Assembly (NCBI GenBank): GCA_007922305.1
Contig: ML677373.1
Coordinates: 15,861,071 to 15,925,070, forward strand
From: Dermatemys mawii
Taxonomy: Eukaryota > Chordata > Testudines > Dermatemydidae
Reading direction: 5' to 3'
Length of the DNA: 64,000 bases
The translations under genes were made by a program, and so were the position numbers. Under the pieces are notes generated by a model. The model was given only the letters and a program-made list of their open reading frames with translations. It was not told the DNA's origin and did not search any database. This document shows positions 27,992 to 41,095 of the stretch, piece by piece. How positions within the stretch are numbered: the first letter of the stretch is position 1; each line of letters opens with the position of its first letter.

Positions 27992-28475
27992 GAAAAATGT
28001 GAAATACGGAGGATAAAATTCTGGATAATCACAAGTGTTGGTAATCTATTTAGGAATGAACAGCTTACTTTGCTAATATTGGTTTAAGAAAGAAATACAT
28101 TACTGAGAAAAGTGACAAGATAATCATCTTTCCCATTTCAATGCAAACTAAATCCATCCCATATAATCATGCTTTTTATTACATACAGATTAGCAATTTC
28201 TATAAAAAACGATTTTCAAGATACAAAACCAACTGCTGTTCATGCATTGGAAAAACTACTATTTTACCAGAGGAGAGAAGAGGAAATTCATTTCACCCTG
28301 TTATCAACCCTTTGGGGCTTAATTAATGTTTGTGAAGAGCTTTGAGATTCTCAGATGAAAGGTGTTTTATACATGCAAATATGACAGCTTCCCTTTTGGC
28401 CTACACACTGGAGATTGAACCAGGGCACCTCCAGAGCTAAAAGCATGAGTTGGTATAGCCTACCCACAGGAAGAA

Positions 28476-28773
28476 TGATGTAACAGAAGGTGGGATGGCC
28501 TGCACCGCATACCGGATACAGATAGGATAGTAGTTGGAGCCTGATCCAACTCCCCAGTGAGAGATGGAGTTGATTCATAGAGTCTAAACCAGTGCCCATT
28601 AAAAGTTGACAGAGAGACTTCCATTGGTTTACTAGATGTGGGATCAGACTCATCGTGCAGTAGTATCCACTAGTCAACATCATTTTCTATATATTCAAAT
28701 GGATCGACTTCTCTTAAATGTGATGCTAATCTCCCATCATGAATGGTGGCATAGTTTTGTGGACTAAGTATGA
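28476..28773. repeat. Direct ~300-bp repeat, copy 2
   Basis: The second copy lies about 485 bp after the end of copy 1, in the same orientation, with scattered single-base differences. The pair could be a local tandem duplication or two insertions of one repeat family. Flanking sequences differ, so the duplicated unit has sharp ends. Confidence 0.85.
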
Positions 28774-29667
28774 AGGGCTGGGAGCAACATAAATTCTTCT
28801 GGACATAGGTAAATGGGTTTGGTAGCTAGTGCAAATCTTCCATTCTCCCTTTTAGATAAGTTACTTCTTTGTGTTTGGAGCCTATAATTCAATCTATACA
28901 TCACCTCAAAGCTCAATGTAGTATGTTATACATAGGTAGTATAATATTTTTATATTCCTGGTTACCCTCTCATCATAGTGACTTCCTGAACCTCACCTCA
29001 ATTAGATCAGTCAAATCATCTCCAGGTTAAACTGTTCCATCAAACAACCCCACTGAAATAGCCTTGAGTTAGCAGGGAGAGTTATAACTGAGAACATAAT
29101 GTAAAGTATGAGATATAAGCATCATTGACTTAGCCACTTTTAAATACTCATTTTTACTCCCTAAATCTTTGAAGAAACATTATATTAGTTTATATTTTAG
29201 CTTAAAATTTTATATGGAAGGCAATAGTTCTTGCTGAGGTATAACATTCATTTTCTGATTCAGACCTGTTTTAGAAACTTGGGCACTTCCAGGTTATGGC
29301 AAACAGCTGCCACAAAATGAACAAGCTTTTCTAACACCAGGAAGTACAGCAATTGACAAATGTCAGGCCAAATTCTTCATTGACTTATCCCTCGGATGAA
29401 ATCATAGCTACATTGTAGTCAATGGGAGTTTTGCCATTGATTTCAATGGACCTGGACTATCCTCCCAGTGTGTAATTCCACTAACAGCAAAGTGGATAAT
29501 TCAGCAAAGGGTGTGTGGTGTTAAGTTAGTGCAGAATTTGGCCCCATAACTTCATTTCATTGAGACAACAAACTGCCATACAATCTGACATGAATAGTTG
29601 CAGCACTTGTTGTAACTGAGTGTGGACTTTACACCAATCATGAATGAAGTCTAATGCCTTGTCTTGC
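28774..29667. other. Intergenic, with a fold-back 'CCAAATTCT' repeat
   Basis: About 29363-29544 is bounded by GGCCAAATTCT and AGAATTTGGCC, with CAATGGGAGTTTTGCCATTG in its centre: a small palindromic repeat. No gene. Confidence 0.4.
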
Positions 29668-29670
29668 TTA

Positions 29671-29882
29671 GGCAGGTCTACACTTAAAACACTGCAGTGG
29701 TACTGTAGCGCATCAGTGAAGATGCTACTATGCCAATGGGAGAGCTAACACTTCTGTGAGAGACGGTAGCTATGTCAATGGGAGAAGCTCTCCTGTCAAC
29801 ATAGTGCTACCTACACCAAAGATTTTTCACATCCGTGAGTGATGTAGTTATACCAATGGTAGTTTATAGTGTAGACCTCGCT
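29671..29882. mobile_element. MITE with TTA target duplication
   Basis: The left end GGCAGGTCTACACTTAAAAC and the right end TATAGTGTAGACCTCGCT are inverted. TTA flanks both sides (29668-29670, 29883-29885), as in MITE B and several family A copies. Confidence 0.65.
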
Positions 29883-29885
29883 TTA

Positions 29886-31745
29886 GTGTATCCAGTTCTC
29901 CATCAATCACCTCTCTCGGAAAAGAAGTTCCCAGTATTGGCCATATTCCCTTCCCTGCAAATTATACCAGAGAGAAGCACTTAACATTCCACAGCCTATG
30001 TCTGTGGCCAGGCAAGCAGTAAATGGCATTATGAATTGGCAATCTTGGAAACAGTACCTTGTATACATTACGTAGACTAGAACAGATGTCAAGATTTCTG
30101 AGAAACCTGTTAGTGCCCCTTAGCCTTGGGGTTTGTTACATCTGATGCTGGCTGAACCTGGTGCATGCACTGAAGGATGGGCACTTTGTCAATATGCCAT
30201 GTTTTGAACACAGTCTTAATTTAATATTAGCTATGTCTCATGGGGAGGAAAAGTCTCTCTCTCTCTCTCATATGCCCTGCCATATACTCTGCTGCTACCT
30301 AATTTATTCTTTCTGGCCACTATTGTCAAGGTTTGTACTTTCCTCTCAGTCATGCAGTAAGTCAAATGAATACAGATGTAAACAGAGCCTCTTATTTTCT
30401 GTATTTCCACAAAGGCATCCAGTGTTCTGCTATACAAAATGAAAAACAGGATAGAATACTAAGTGTTCTATGGTCTAAACCCCTCCCCCACAAGCAAAAC
30501 CATTGTTACATGAGACTAAATTTATGGTTTCTGTCACAGTGGCTGTCCTTAAAATGTGCCTATTTTAGCCAAGCAAATAAATTGAAGGGAACAAATCATC
30601 CCTCTGTGAGTCCATTCTGATCCCAGAATTCAAATCTGAACCTTCTGGTGTTCAAAGGGGCTTGGCTTCATGTTTCCTTTTTAAGCCCCTCCATATGTGT
30701 GGTTAAACTGTGGAACAGGACATTGTTGAGGCCCAAAAGTGAGCAAAATTCAGAATTGATTTGATGTTTATGTGGAAGACAAGAATGTCCAGAGTTGTAA
30801 TAGTTAATGATTAAAAAAAATGTGGAGGAGATGCTAAGATTCATACTCCAGGGTTTAAGTATCTCTAAATACTAATGACAGGGAGATTTCTTACAGCTTC
30901 CTTTGAAGTATCTGGTGCTGGCCACAGAGACATGATTCTGCACCAGATGGACCTTGTATCTGATCAGTTCTGACAATTGCTATATATTACAAACTGATCC
31001 AGCAACCCTCTGTACAGGCATCAGTCCGCTGCCAGTGGACCTAGTCGCTGGTCTCTATGTGGTCCTAAGCTGACTAGGTTTGGATAGAGTCTAATCACTG
31101 TTTCAAATTCTGGGACTTTATGGCATGCTTCTGTGCAGGTCCATATCTACCATGCTTCTCCACACATGTCACCCTGGCCTTGAAGCCCCGCCCCTCCCCA
31201 GGTAAAAAGCCCATTTTCCAATAGGGTGAGTCAGTAGTTGGAAGTCAAAATCAATAGCCCCAGACTGTAGCCTTGATGGCTTTCAGTGATGGTCCTTCAA
31301 CAAGGTGTCAAATGAGATCCCCAGGCAGGGAAGCTGTTTGGAATGGCAGGCTGCCCCCGTGCAAGTCTGCACTAATGTTGCCACAGGACAAGTATTTCAA
31401 CAAAGATATAAAATAGGCTTCACAAGTTGATACAGTCAGATCCCTCCCCATCGCACTGTGTTCTGGTGTTCCTGATTCTGGTTTAAATGCAGAGTCATAT
31501 CCAGAATTCTTTTTGTATCTTGTTAAAATGCTCTTGTTAAAATCAATAGGCATGTTGATCTCGCAAGAGATTCAGAATCAATCCCTGAAACAGAATATTA
31601 ATGTGTCAAATGCTATATACAGTGTGTTAGTCTGTCAAAGTAAAGACAAACGAGAGTATGAATGCACAGTAAGCTATGCCTTGATACTGTGATGGAATAG
31701 ATTACTTGTGTATGTGTGTACTAGAAGAAGGCTACAACTATAAAG
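29886..31745. other. Intergenic, ~1.9 kb without a gene
   Basis: Only chance open frames. No RNA gene or repeat end recognised. Confidence 0.4.
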
Positions 31746-32040
31746 TAAGAACATAAGAATGGCCATGCTGGATCAGATCAAAGGTCCATCTAGCTCAGAA
31801 TCCTGTCTTCCAGCAGTCGCCAATGCCAGATGCCCCAGAGGGAACGAACAGAACAGGTAATCATCAAGTGATCCATTCATTCCCTGTCACTCATTCCCAG
31901 CTTCTGGCAAACAGAGGCTAGGGACAGCATCTCTGCCCATCCTGGCTACAAGCCATTGATGGGCCCATCCTCCATGAACTTATCTAGTTCTCTTTTGAAT
32001 CCTGTTATCGTCTTGTGATCCCTGTTATAGTCTTGGAACA
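31746..32040 (+). mobile_element. CR1-type LINE 3' region
   Basis: Contains AAGAACATAAGAATGGCCAT, GGTCCATCTAGCTCAG, CCAGAGGGAACGAACAGAAC and CTTATCTAGTTCTCTTTTGA, the 3' untranslated portion of a CR1 subfamily abundant in turtles. It is 5'-truncated, as is usual for CR1. Confidence 0.75.
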
Positions 32041-32713
32041 AAAAGGAATACAGAAGTAAAGGAGCATTCTCCAGCTCTTGGGATAAACCTACAAGACCAA
32101 GATAATTAGGACAAAATCTGAATCAAAAAATAATGTTCAGTATTAGCAATAATTTATAATGAATAAGCTTAAATCTCCAGTTTTTCATATTTAGAAATTA
32201 CTTTCGTTGTATTATAAGCAGATAAATGTTTGGCTAAATGAACATGAATCCAATAGGACATTTATCTGCTGATGATTGCATATAAACAGGATTAACTCCC
32301 CACTAACTGGTCGAAAGATGTTTCTCTTGCATGTCCTGAATCCTGGATGAGCCTAGGAGTGAATATATTCACACACACACTCCTAAAATAAATGAAATAT
32401 TGGAATTGTGGCTAAACAGGAATGACAGAATAAAGCATGTTCGTGACATGAATCAAGCCACAGAAGGATAGTTAATTATTGAGGATGTATTTAGCAATTT
32501 ATGTCCCAGGTCAGCCAAGCTATTTAAGCATGAGAGCAATCACATTGAACCATACCCCAATTTTTATTTAAAGGACAGGGCCACAGCAGATCAACCCTGA
32601 GAAGCAGGCAACTGGTCATGGCTCTCTGAGTGTTCCCTTCGCCCCCTGCACTGATTGGATCTCAGCACAAGAAACAATTTGGGACAAAGTAAAATGATTT
32701 ATAAACTGGGGTT
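32041..32713. other. Intergenic, no gene seen
   Basis: AT-rich with no supported feature. Confidence 0.4.
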
Positions 32714-32859
32714 CTGATCCTGCAAAGCACTTAAGCAATTTTAATTTTGCTCTCATGAATAATGTTGATGAATGAATGAATGAATGTTCCCATGAACATG
32801 AACCCCATGAACGGGGGCCCTCTATGAGCAAAGTTGTCTCAAGTGCTTTGTAGGATTAG
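32714..32859. repeat. Palindromic short repeat with internal (GAAT)n
   Basis: Ends CTGATCCTGCAAAGCACTTA and, in reverse, CTAATCCTACAAAGCACTTG form inverted repeats. A (GAAT)n tract lies inside at about 32767-32786. Best-preserved copy of the family in this window. Confidence 0.6.
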
Positions 32860-34400
32860 GGCCTAAATGACTGATGTTTGTACTAATGTGTTATATTTCC
32901 GACTAAAGAGGTAAATGCTGTGCACGTGATAAGGCCAGTTATAGGTTGCAGTCTGGCAAAGGGATCCATACAAGGATCCATTGAAACCAGTGTGACTCCA
33001 AACAAGCATGAGGAATCAGCAGCACAGACTCCACCGCTGAGCCTGGTCCATTGTCCATTCCTCCCTGTTATGTGTGTGAAATGAGTTGGTGGGCTCAGGG
33101 TTGCTGCTAGTGGGTAGTTGTTCATATCACAAAAAGCACCATTGCCACTGGCGAGAAACTGAGCTCCTGGCTGGCGTAAATTCAAATACTTTGACGGCTG
33201 TCATTGGGGCTATGCCGGTGGACACCAACTAAGGATCTGGCCCTGTGTTTGGTACCTCTCCTTTGTGGTCGGTCTCAGCAAATCACTGAATGACTTTCTC
33301 CCCTTCCTGTAGAACAAGGTTAAGACATGTCGGCAGAGTAAGGAATTGTGTATTACTCTCCTTGCTCTGTGGAGTAAAAGGGGATTCCAGCACCGGTGCG
33401 CTAACAAATGTCAAAGGCATACAATTGTACTTAAAAAACACGCAAGCAACCAAGCAACCAACCAACCTAAAAGATACTTGTTTCATATCTCAAATCAGAG
33501 TCAGGCACTAAGTCCCCAAATTACCTTTCCCTTGTTCTCCTGGTAGCTGCTTCCTCTGTGCTGCATTTTCTCCCAGCTGTTAGGCTCAAGGTTGATTCAG
33601 CATTCAGGTTAGATAAACCTCAAATGCTCTCCTTTGGAGGTCTCATGTTTTATTTACATCTATTGTTCTTGTACATTGCTCATCCTATTTTCCGGAGTAA
33701 AAAAATCTGCCATCATCACTCCCGTACAAAGCATTCAAAAAAATAAGATGAGCAATATCTGTTGTTGTAAGTGAGGCTTTTTCTCAATTGTGGCAATCAG
33801 GCGTTTGGAGTGAGAATTCTTGCTCCATCAGTGAACACAAATATTTCCATACACATGGAAAGCCACTTCCTGTAATGCATTTCCTTTTCCAGATAGACTT
33901 TGTCTTCGGCCCAGATGACAGCATCCTATAGACACACAAGGTTGTCCCAAGTACACTATTGTATCAGAAAGACGCATTATGTCAATAAGTTCCACCATTA
34001 CAGTAAACGACTGAGCACCTGGCCCAGTGCTTAGTGGAGATCAGGGCATAGAGGAGAGCAAGCTGGCCCAGATTCAGTTCAGAGAAGCGGGAGGGGGGGA
34101 TGGTGGGCTGGGAGAAGTCCCACCCAGGTTCTGGCTGCATTATGTCTGCCCCCATGATTGAGGCTGTACTCACAATTTAAAGGTCCAGTTGGACCAAAAT
34201 CTCCTTAGCAGAAACAAATAGCTGCTTCTCACCAGGGCAGCATTTTTCCATCTATGCTGTGGCCTTTCACAGGGCCACATCATCTGTCTATTACTAGGCT
34301 GGAACTGCTGTAGAAAGTGGCTGCCCACCAGGTGCTAGGGTTGTCATATTGGAAGCTCATGAGATCTGCGCTCTTCATTGGTTGCACATTAGCTTCTGGG
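32860..34400. other. Intergenic, ~1.5 kb without a gene
   Basis: Short CAAG/CAAC simple repeat near 33441-33468; otherwise no feature. Confidence 0.4.
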
Positions 34401-34765
34401 CTGAATTAAAAGATGGTGGCTTTAACCCTATCAAGCCCTAACTAGCTTGAGATCTGTTTCCCTCTCTGTGCTGTACTGCTGTCTGTGATGAGGCAGTATA
34501 CAAAACCTATTCTGCACAGCAAAGGGTTAAGGAGCAGCTCTGGGCTCAGCCCGCTCCAGCCTGCCACACCTACAAGACATGCACAGGCTGGTGGAGGAGC
34601 TTAAAAGGGGAGCAGAGCAGCTCACCTGTTGGCAGATGAGGGAAGAGAATAGTCCTTCAACTCCTGAAGAAAGGCAGGAGCTTCCCAGACAACCACTGCC
34701 TGAAGGCCCCTCTCTGAGGGGCCAGATCCTGATGCATCCTGAGAGGGAATCATTCCCTTCTACCT
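34401..34765 (+). mobile_element. Probable LTR-retrotransposon remnant
   Basis: GGGTTAAGGAGCAGCTCTGG followed by GGAGGAGCTTAAAAGGGGAG resembles LTR promoter-leader regions that I recall from turtle Gypsy-type elements. No LTR ends, primer-binding site or coding domain could be defined. Low confidence. Confidence 0.3.
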
Positions 34766-35442
34766 TTTTTAATTCAGTGTATTTGTGTTAATGCCCCATG
34801 CTTTGTGTTCACCAACTACCCTAGAAGGGGAGCTCAGCAACAGTGGCCTGGCTGGAGGGCCAAGTCACAGGACAAGACAGGCCATTGCAGAGGTACAGCC
34901 GCCCTTGGCAGGAGACAGAGCGCTCGCTCCAAACATCCCAACCTCTGGGTATCCCGCCATTGCTGAGGAACTCATACTGTTTACACGGGTCAAAGACAGC
35001 CTCGCACACTAACACAATCTAACCCTGATCAAAGCATAACAGTGAGCTAATACTCCTGGTCCGCCTCATTACCCTACATGGGCCATGCAGCCTGCTGTGA
35101 AGGTCCACAGATCTGGGCTTTTTGGGACTATGAGGGGGAATGAGTGGTGGAAGAAGTACAATGGGTAGCATTTCAAAATAAGCCTCCTGAGTTAACCACT
35201 GGTTCTCCCTGTGCCTTGTGTGGTCATTTGCAGGAGGGCAAAATGAATGTAAAATGTTACCAGTCTGATTTGGTATCATTTCACTTCCACTTTACCCAGG
35301 TGTAAGTGACTGTATAGGGCAATGGAAAAGCAGGCCCAGCATTTCCTACCTCGACAATGTATTTATACTATACAATACTAAGGGCCCAATCCTGCCAACT
35401 TTATGCACATCTTGAATCCTTTCTCCCATAAGTAGCCCCACT

Positions 35443-35709
35443 GGGTATGTGTACACTGCAATTAAAATCCCACAGCTGGCCCGTGCCAACTGACTTGGGT
35501 TTGTGGGGCTTGAGCTAAAGGGCTTTTTAACTGCAGTGTAGACTTTCGGGCTCAGGCTGGAGCCCGGGATCTAAGACCCTGAGAGGTGAGAGGGTCCCAG
35601 AACCCACTGTCTATACTGCAACTAAACAGCCCCATAGCCTGTGCCCCATAAGCCCAAGTCAGCTGACTCAGGCCAGCTGCAGGTGTCTAACTGCAATGTA
35701 GACATACCC
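35443..35709. mobile_element. MITE with 3-bp ACT target duplication
   Basis: Terminal inverted repeats GGGTATGTGTACACTGCAAT and, in reverse, GGGTATGTCTACATTGCAGT are nearly identical. ACT flanks both sides (35440-35442, 35710-35712). Internal fold-back: CGGGCTCAGGCTGGAGCCCG. Confidence 0.75.
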
Positions 35710-35712
35710 ACT

Positions 35713-37669
35713 GAAGACATCTACTTTCTGATATCTCTCATACTTTGTATTTTGCAAGTGCTCTACACACAGTAATTAATACTGTGCTTGAAGCACTTTA
35801 CAAAAATCTTATGATAGCATTGCATTTACTGATGGATTTTCCTGTCTCACATTTGGACACAAAATAAGATTCACTAAGGCTCAGACATTCCAAATCTAAG
35901 CTCCTTATCTCTAGCTTGGCTCAGAAATACATTTGTTTCACTTCAGCCTTTATTTCTCAGAAGATCCCTGAACCAAATTTTATTTTCTATTTTTGGCCAA
36001 CACCCCTCCAGCATGGTGTATACCTAGTGCCACTGAACTTCTATCTTCCTTGATTCCCTGTCGTAGAGCCACTAAGAACCCAGAAGAAAGGATTCCCACA
36101 AGTGTGGGATATGAAGACTCAGCCAAGCTTCCAAAATATAAGAGCTGGGGATCTTAATCCTGATGTGTTTTTTTTCCTGAAGGAAACAAAAGTTGCCAAG
36201 GATATGAAGTACTCTCACCCTTCACATTTTGCCAGGAAATAATGGGGAGTAGGGGAAAGCTAAGATATGGACAGAAGGCCTTGATTAAAATGCTCCACTG
36301 AACCCTAGTCCCGTTCTTTTGGGTCCAGTTAAAGATTACAGTAACCACAAAGCTGAGTAAATCTTGGACACCTCAAATTTAGTAAAGAACCTGTGCTTGT
36401 GGACCGTGGAAGGAAGATAGTGATTTTCTTCAGCTCTCTTTTAGCTCTGTAGGTTTCCATGCCAATGAACACGTATGGTGGGTCTTCAGTATTGGTCTTA
36501 TTCTCAGCTGTTACTTTTGGGCCAATGCTGAGCACTTCTGAAAATCCTGTCCATATTTTTTACCTGTATTGTGCTTCCTTTTCAGGTCAATCTTGTCCCA
36601 ACCTTTTAAAAGTTGGCCACTTGTAGGTTTAGGAGTAATAGTTTTCAAAAAATGGCAAAAAAAACCAAATGGCAAAGATGGCAAAAAAAAAATATGCTAG
36701 ATATTTATTATGGGCCACATTCTGCTACTGTATCATGGGCAAGCTTCCCAACGAAGTCAGTCAGAGGGTTGTACGAATATGAAAGCAGGATATATGGCCC
36801 TATGTTGTTGTTTGTTATCGTATTCATCCTTAATTCAAACCCAAGGAGTTGGGGGTGAGAGGAAGCATTTTCCAAAGTGACTACATGAGAATTATTCAGG
36901 TAAGAATTAATAAAATCTTAAGATCAACAGAGGCAGCAGGATGGGATTAATGAGTCATAGGCCACCAGCTTATAGAGCTGCCAGGAACAGTTTGCCAAAA
37001 CTTTGAAAAGCACTATCATAGATCTAATCTCCTTACTTTTTAGAAACCTATAACTCCATAACCTGACAACCTTCTAACCTTCATGGAGAATCAGTCCTGA
37101 ATAATTCCTCATATCTATATGAATAAGTTTCACTCAGACTGTTGTGTCCGTGCATGTGAAATAGTGAGGAGGCATTGAAGCAGGGCAAAGGAAGGGGGAG
37201 GAAATCAGGTTTTTTTGCTAAGGAGACTATTCTGCCAGGCTGCTATATACCCTGCTCCTTGCTTTCCCCCCATAAAGACCAGGCTCTCTGCTCTGGGGAT
37301 TATTTCATCCCAATTCCTTTTGAGCATAGAGTGCTCCAGTGAGAGCCAAGAAGGGTCAGAGCTGTGGCCCCAGCCCTTTATACACCAGGGAGTGCCTCCC
37401 ACATTAAAAGGTAGGAATGTAGGAATTGTCAGACTAGTTCAGACGGGAGAGACTCCAGCTACTCAATTATCCTGTCTCTGACAAAGGTCAGTACCTCCTA
37501 CATCCAGGGCTGTTAAGAATCCTGCAGCAACTAGAAGTGAGAACATCTGTGCCCCTCATTCAGTTCCATCCAGACGTCTCATTAAGATTGGCTTAAACTC
37601 TGAAACATAAAGGTTTAATATCCCTAGATAACTCTGGATATTCTTGTTATCCATATCAATGGCCGAGCG

Positions 37670-37672
<3 letters not shown>
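35713..37672. other. Intergenic, ~2 kb without a gene
   Basis: No supported gene or repeat boundary. Confidence 0.4.

Positions 37673-37706
<34 letters not shown>
37673..37706. repeat. (GT)17 microsatellite
   Basis: Pure GT dinucleotide run, potentially polymorphic. Confidence 0.95.
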
Positions 37707-37707
<1 letters not shown>

Positions 37708-39746
37708 CGTTCTTCTCTCCCAGGACCCTGCACTGGGATCCTCCCTTATTTGCTACTACATGATACCAGTACTGTAGTCTATGTGAAACACGCTGGTATC
37801 TCTCTCCCAGGCTAGTTTTCAGCAGGTGTGTTCACATCAAAACACCTGCATTGCAATTGGCAGTGACTATCCTCCTGAGGCCAGACTTTACTTGCATGTC
37901 ACATGCAAAACTTCTATGTACATCATGGAGCATCTTGTACTGAAGTCAGGAGTAGAGTGACGCAGTTTGGTTGGCATTTTCAGCAGCAAGGTCAGTGAAT
38001 GGAGGGGTGAATTATTCTCTTATCCAGAGCTTGGCCTTTCTGGGCAGGCTTGGAGAAGAGTAAAGCGAGGAATCTTGTGTCACCGCTATGCACGAGGTCC
38101 ATAGAATTATTATGTGTATTGGTGTCCCCAACTCATATCCGGCCCCCGTTGTCCGAGGTACTGTACATGTGCAGAGAAAGAGACAGCCTCCTCCTTGAAG
38201 ATAGACAAAGGGTGGGAAGGGAAACAGATGCATAGAAGTTGACATGATTGTCCCAGGCCAGTAGAGGAACAGGCCAGTGATAAAGCCAGTGGTAGAACTC
38301 AGTTCTCCTGACTCTAAATCCACTGCCCTGTCCACCTTATTGGTAATGCCTCACCCAGCATAAATCCCAAGCACTACATACACTGTAAAAGACCGATTTA
38401 AAAACAGGTGGAAAACGAAAATAATTGTTCACACTGTTTAAAACCAGCCTTGGAAAAATGGGCCCAATTCACCAGTACACTCCAGCTGCTTTGTGCTATG
38501 TCGGTGATGCGAAGCAGCTGTAAACTAGATAATTAAGCCACGTTTATGGATGCTTCACATATCCAGAGTGTGGTGTAAAGCATCCAGGGTGATCCTGACT
38601 CTTTCCCTCCAACAGTGAAATCTTAAGTAGAACTTACTTTTTCAAGAAATCCCTCCACAGTCTCCTCTCTCAGGAAAGCAGACCGCATAGCTGGTAAGGA
38701 GAACTGAAGATACAAAGTACTATAAAAATAGGAGTTCAAGTAGTTCACCATGTTGCCATTTGCAAATTCACAGTGGAAATGGATATAAAACTTAGCTCCT
38801 TCTCCAAAATCAAAGAGTTTTACTATTTGAGCCAAAAGAGAATCTCCAATACCTGCCATCCATAAAGGACATATGACATACTATTGAGCAGTTCTGATTC
38901 CATACACTAAAGGCCACATATAAGCACTAGCTAGTTCATCACCACACCATATCAGAATTCTTTCTCAGAAGAAGCACAGAGTGATTAATGTGCTATCCAC
39001 AGATACTGCAGCTTGCTAACTATTTAAATTGCTTTCAAATAGCGTATGACATGTATAATTTTCCAGCTAGCCCCAACGCTGCTAAATTATAGATTATTTC
39101 TAGTTAATTAAAAGTGTTCTCACTTTAAAAGTGTGGCGATGCCACAGGCCAAGCTACAGGGATTGTAATGTCAAATGAGGAAAATGACTTTGTTATAACT
39201 ACAGTCATGAGGGTGGACACTCAGGTGGTCTACCACTTAAGTGCTATTGTATTAGCTTTGATGGACACTGCTCTTTGACTCCTCTTCCCTATAAGCAAGA
39301 CCCTTAGCTACAAGGGTACTCTTAGCCATGTACTTCTGCCATTATAGTTCACTAGACATATGCAAATAATTCTTCATTTTAAAATCAATTTTTTTCATAT
39401 GTAGTGCTGATAAAGGGGCACATTTTGCAGAAAGGTGACCTCCCTTTTGTGGATGCAATTAAATTGCAGGCCTAAACTGGAGTAGCTGCAACTCTAATGA
39501 TCAGTTTGTGCTTCCTAATGCTACCATGAAGTTAAATAACTGGCCCAAATTCACATAGCAAGTCAGTAGTACAATCCACAATAACATTTAGGTGGCCTGA
39601 TTTTGGTAATCAGAACTGCAAATAATCAGGCTTCTGACCACAACCCATTTGCTGGGTGGAAAAATGCAGGCACAAATCTTGCAGGCATACATTGTGGCCA
39701 TAAACAATTAGAACAGACCAGACTAGCTGAAAATATAAGAAGCCTT
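37707..39746. other. Intergenic with one SINE-like fragment
   Basis: About 38247-38340 resembles a reverse-strand SINE body (GTCCCAGGCCAGTAGAGG ... GAACTCAGTTCTCCTGACTC). No gene seen in the rest. Confidence 0.4.
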
Positions 39747-40260
39747 ATGACCTAATGATAAATAAGATACAGGGAGTCAAGACACAAGATTTCCATTCTG
39801 GGCTGTACTACTGACTTACGACCTTGGGTAAGTTATTTGCCTCTCCATGCCTCAGTTTCTTCATCTCCTAAAGGGGTTATAAAATATATGTCTACCTCAC
39901 AGATGAGCCCTAGTCTACACTGGGAGGGGGATCGATCTAAGATATGCAACTTCAACTACGAGAATAGCGTAGCTGAAGTTGACTTACCTAGATCGACTTA
40001 GTGTGGCATCTTCACGGCAGTGAGTCGACTGCTGCTGCTCCCCCGTGGACTCTGCCTGTGCCGTTTGCAGTGATGAAGTACAGGAATCGACAGGACAGCA
40101 CTCGGGGAATGATTTATCGCATCTAGACTAGACACGATAAATCAACCCCAGATAAATTGATCTCAGAGCATCAATCCCCACTGTAATGTAGACCTATCCT
40201 TAATTATTCTGTTTTGCATTCCTGGAATAAAAAGTGCCATGTAAATGCAAACTATTTATG
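39747..40260 (+). mobile_element. tRNA-derived SINE, split by a MITE
   Basis: 39747-39906 carries the SINE body (CCTTGGGTAAGTTATTTGCC, then GCCTCAGTTTCTTCATC). The expected tail resumes after the MITE at about 40200-40260 (TTAATTATT ... GTGCCATGTAAATGCAAACT). The two parts fit one SINE interrupted by the insertion at 39907-40199. Confidence 0.6.
39907..40199 (+). mobile_element. Fold-back MITE family A, copy 4
   Basis: Same layout as copies 1 and 3: GCCCTAGTCTACACTGG start, GCGTAGCTGAAGTTGAC fold-back, CATCTAGACTAGACACGAT fold-back and a GTAGACCTATCC end. Flanks are TGA (39904-39906) and TTA (40200-40202), one mismatch. It interrupts a SINE. Confidence 0.7.
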
Positions 40261-40825
40261 TATCTCAGTCTCGCAGCCAAAATTTTCACCTGCCTAGTGA
40301 GAACAGAGTTTCATTCTTCCTTAACAGGGATGCCGTGTTATTCAATGAAATTCTCTCTAGGACACGTGAAATGTTAAGAGTCCAGGACTGTGTAAATGAG
40401 TGTAGAGTGCACCTCCTATGCATTTTACCACTAATCCATCAAGCATCAGGATTATTTCCAATTCTGAATTACAAACTCTCTGAGCCATTAAAATGGATGG
40501 CTTTTATTTTACAGTATTTTTATTTTTGCAATGAATGTTCTCCCTCCTTCTTTTAAAATATGGAATTTACTCTCAAAATGACCTCAGATGCAAGTTGGAC
40601 AGCGATCAGTCATGCAGTAGTGGCAGACTTCTGTCTTATGACAATGCAAGGCAAGAACAGAGACCTTCAAACCCTTGGAAAGAGGAAGATTTCAAACTTT
40701 CCAGCGGGATCTAGGGCACGGGCACTATAAGGTCTCAAGATAACAGAACTTAAAATCATGACATTATTTGTGTAGGGAAAAGCTATTTTAAATAACTGTC
40801 AGGGGTTCAGAAAAAAATAACGGCA

Positions 40826-41095
40826 GTAGCATGGCCCAGTGGTTGGAATACTGGAGTATGATTAAGGGGACGTGGAGCCTGTTTCCACCGTTGCTACAGG
40901 CCAGCTGTGTAGTCTTGGAGAAGTCATTGTACCTAACCATGCCTCCATTTCCATTCCCATCCTTTTCCTGCTTTGTCTATTTAGACTATAAACAATTCAG
41001 GGCAGAGGGTTTCTATTACTATGTGTTTCATCATCACCTATCACAATGGAGCCCCGACCTCAACAGGGACCCGTAATCCTGTAATACAAATAATT
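40826..41095 (+). mobile_element. tRNA-derived SINE (Cry-type), fairly complete
   Basis: Starts GCATGGCCCAGTGGTTGGAA, contains GGCCAGCTGTGTAGTCTTGG and the tail region CACAATGGAGCCCCGACCTC, ending in TAATACAAATAATTTATT. Layout matches the tRNA-headed SINE of cryptodiran turtles. Confidence 0.65.

Noticed and set aside
27659..28683. Two similar reverse-strand frames (80 and 110 codons) that look like paralogous small proteins
   Set aside because: They are similar only because the DNA is a ~300-bp direct repeat. Neither translates a known domain.
32767..32786. Short GAAT tandem run considered as a CRISPR-like or satellite array
   Set aside because: A 4-base unit repeated only a few times; a simple microsatellite. 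No CRISPR architecture exists in this vertebrate DNA.
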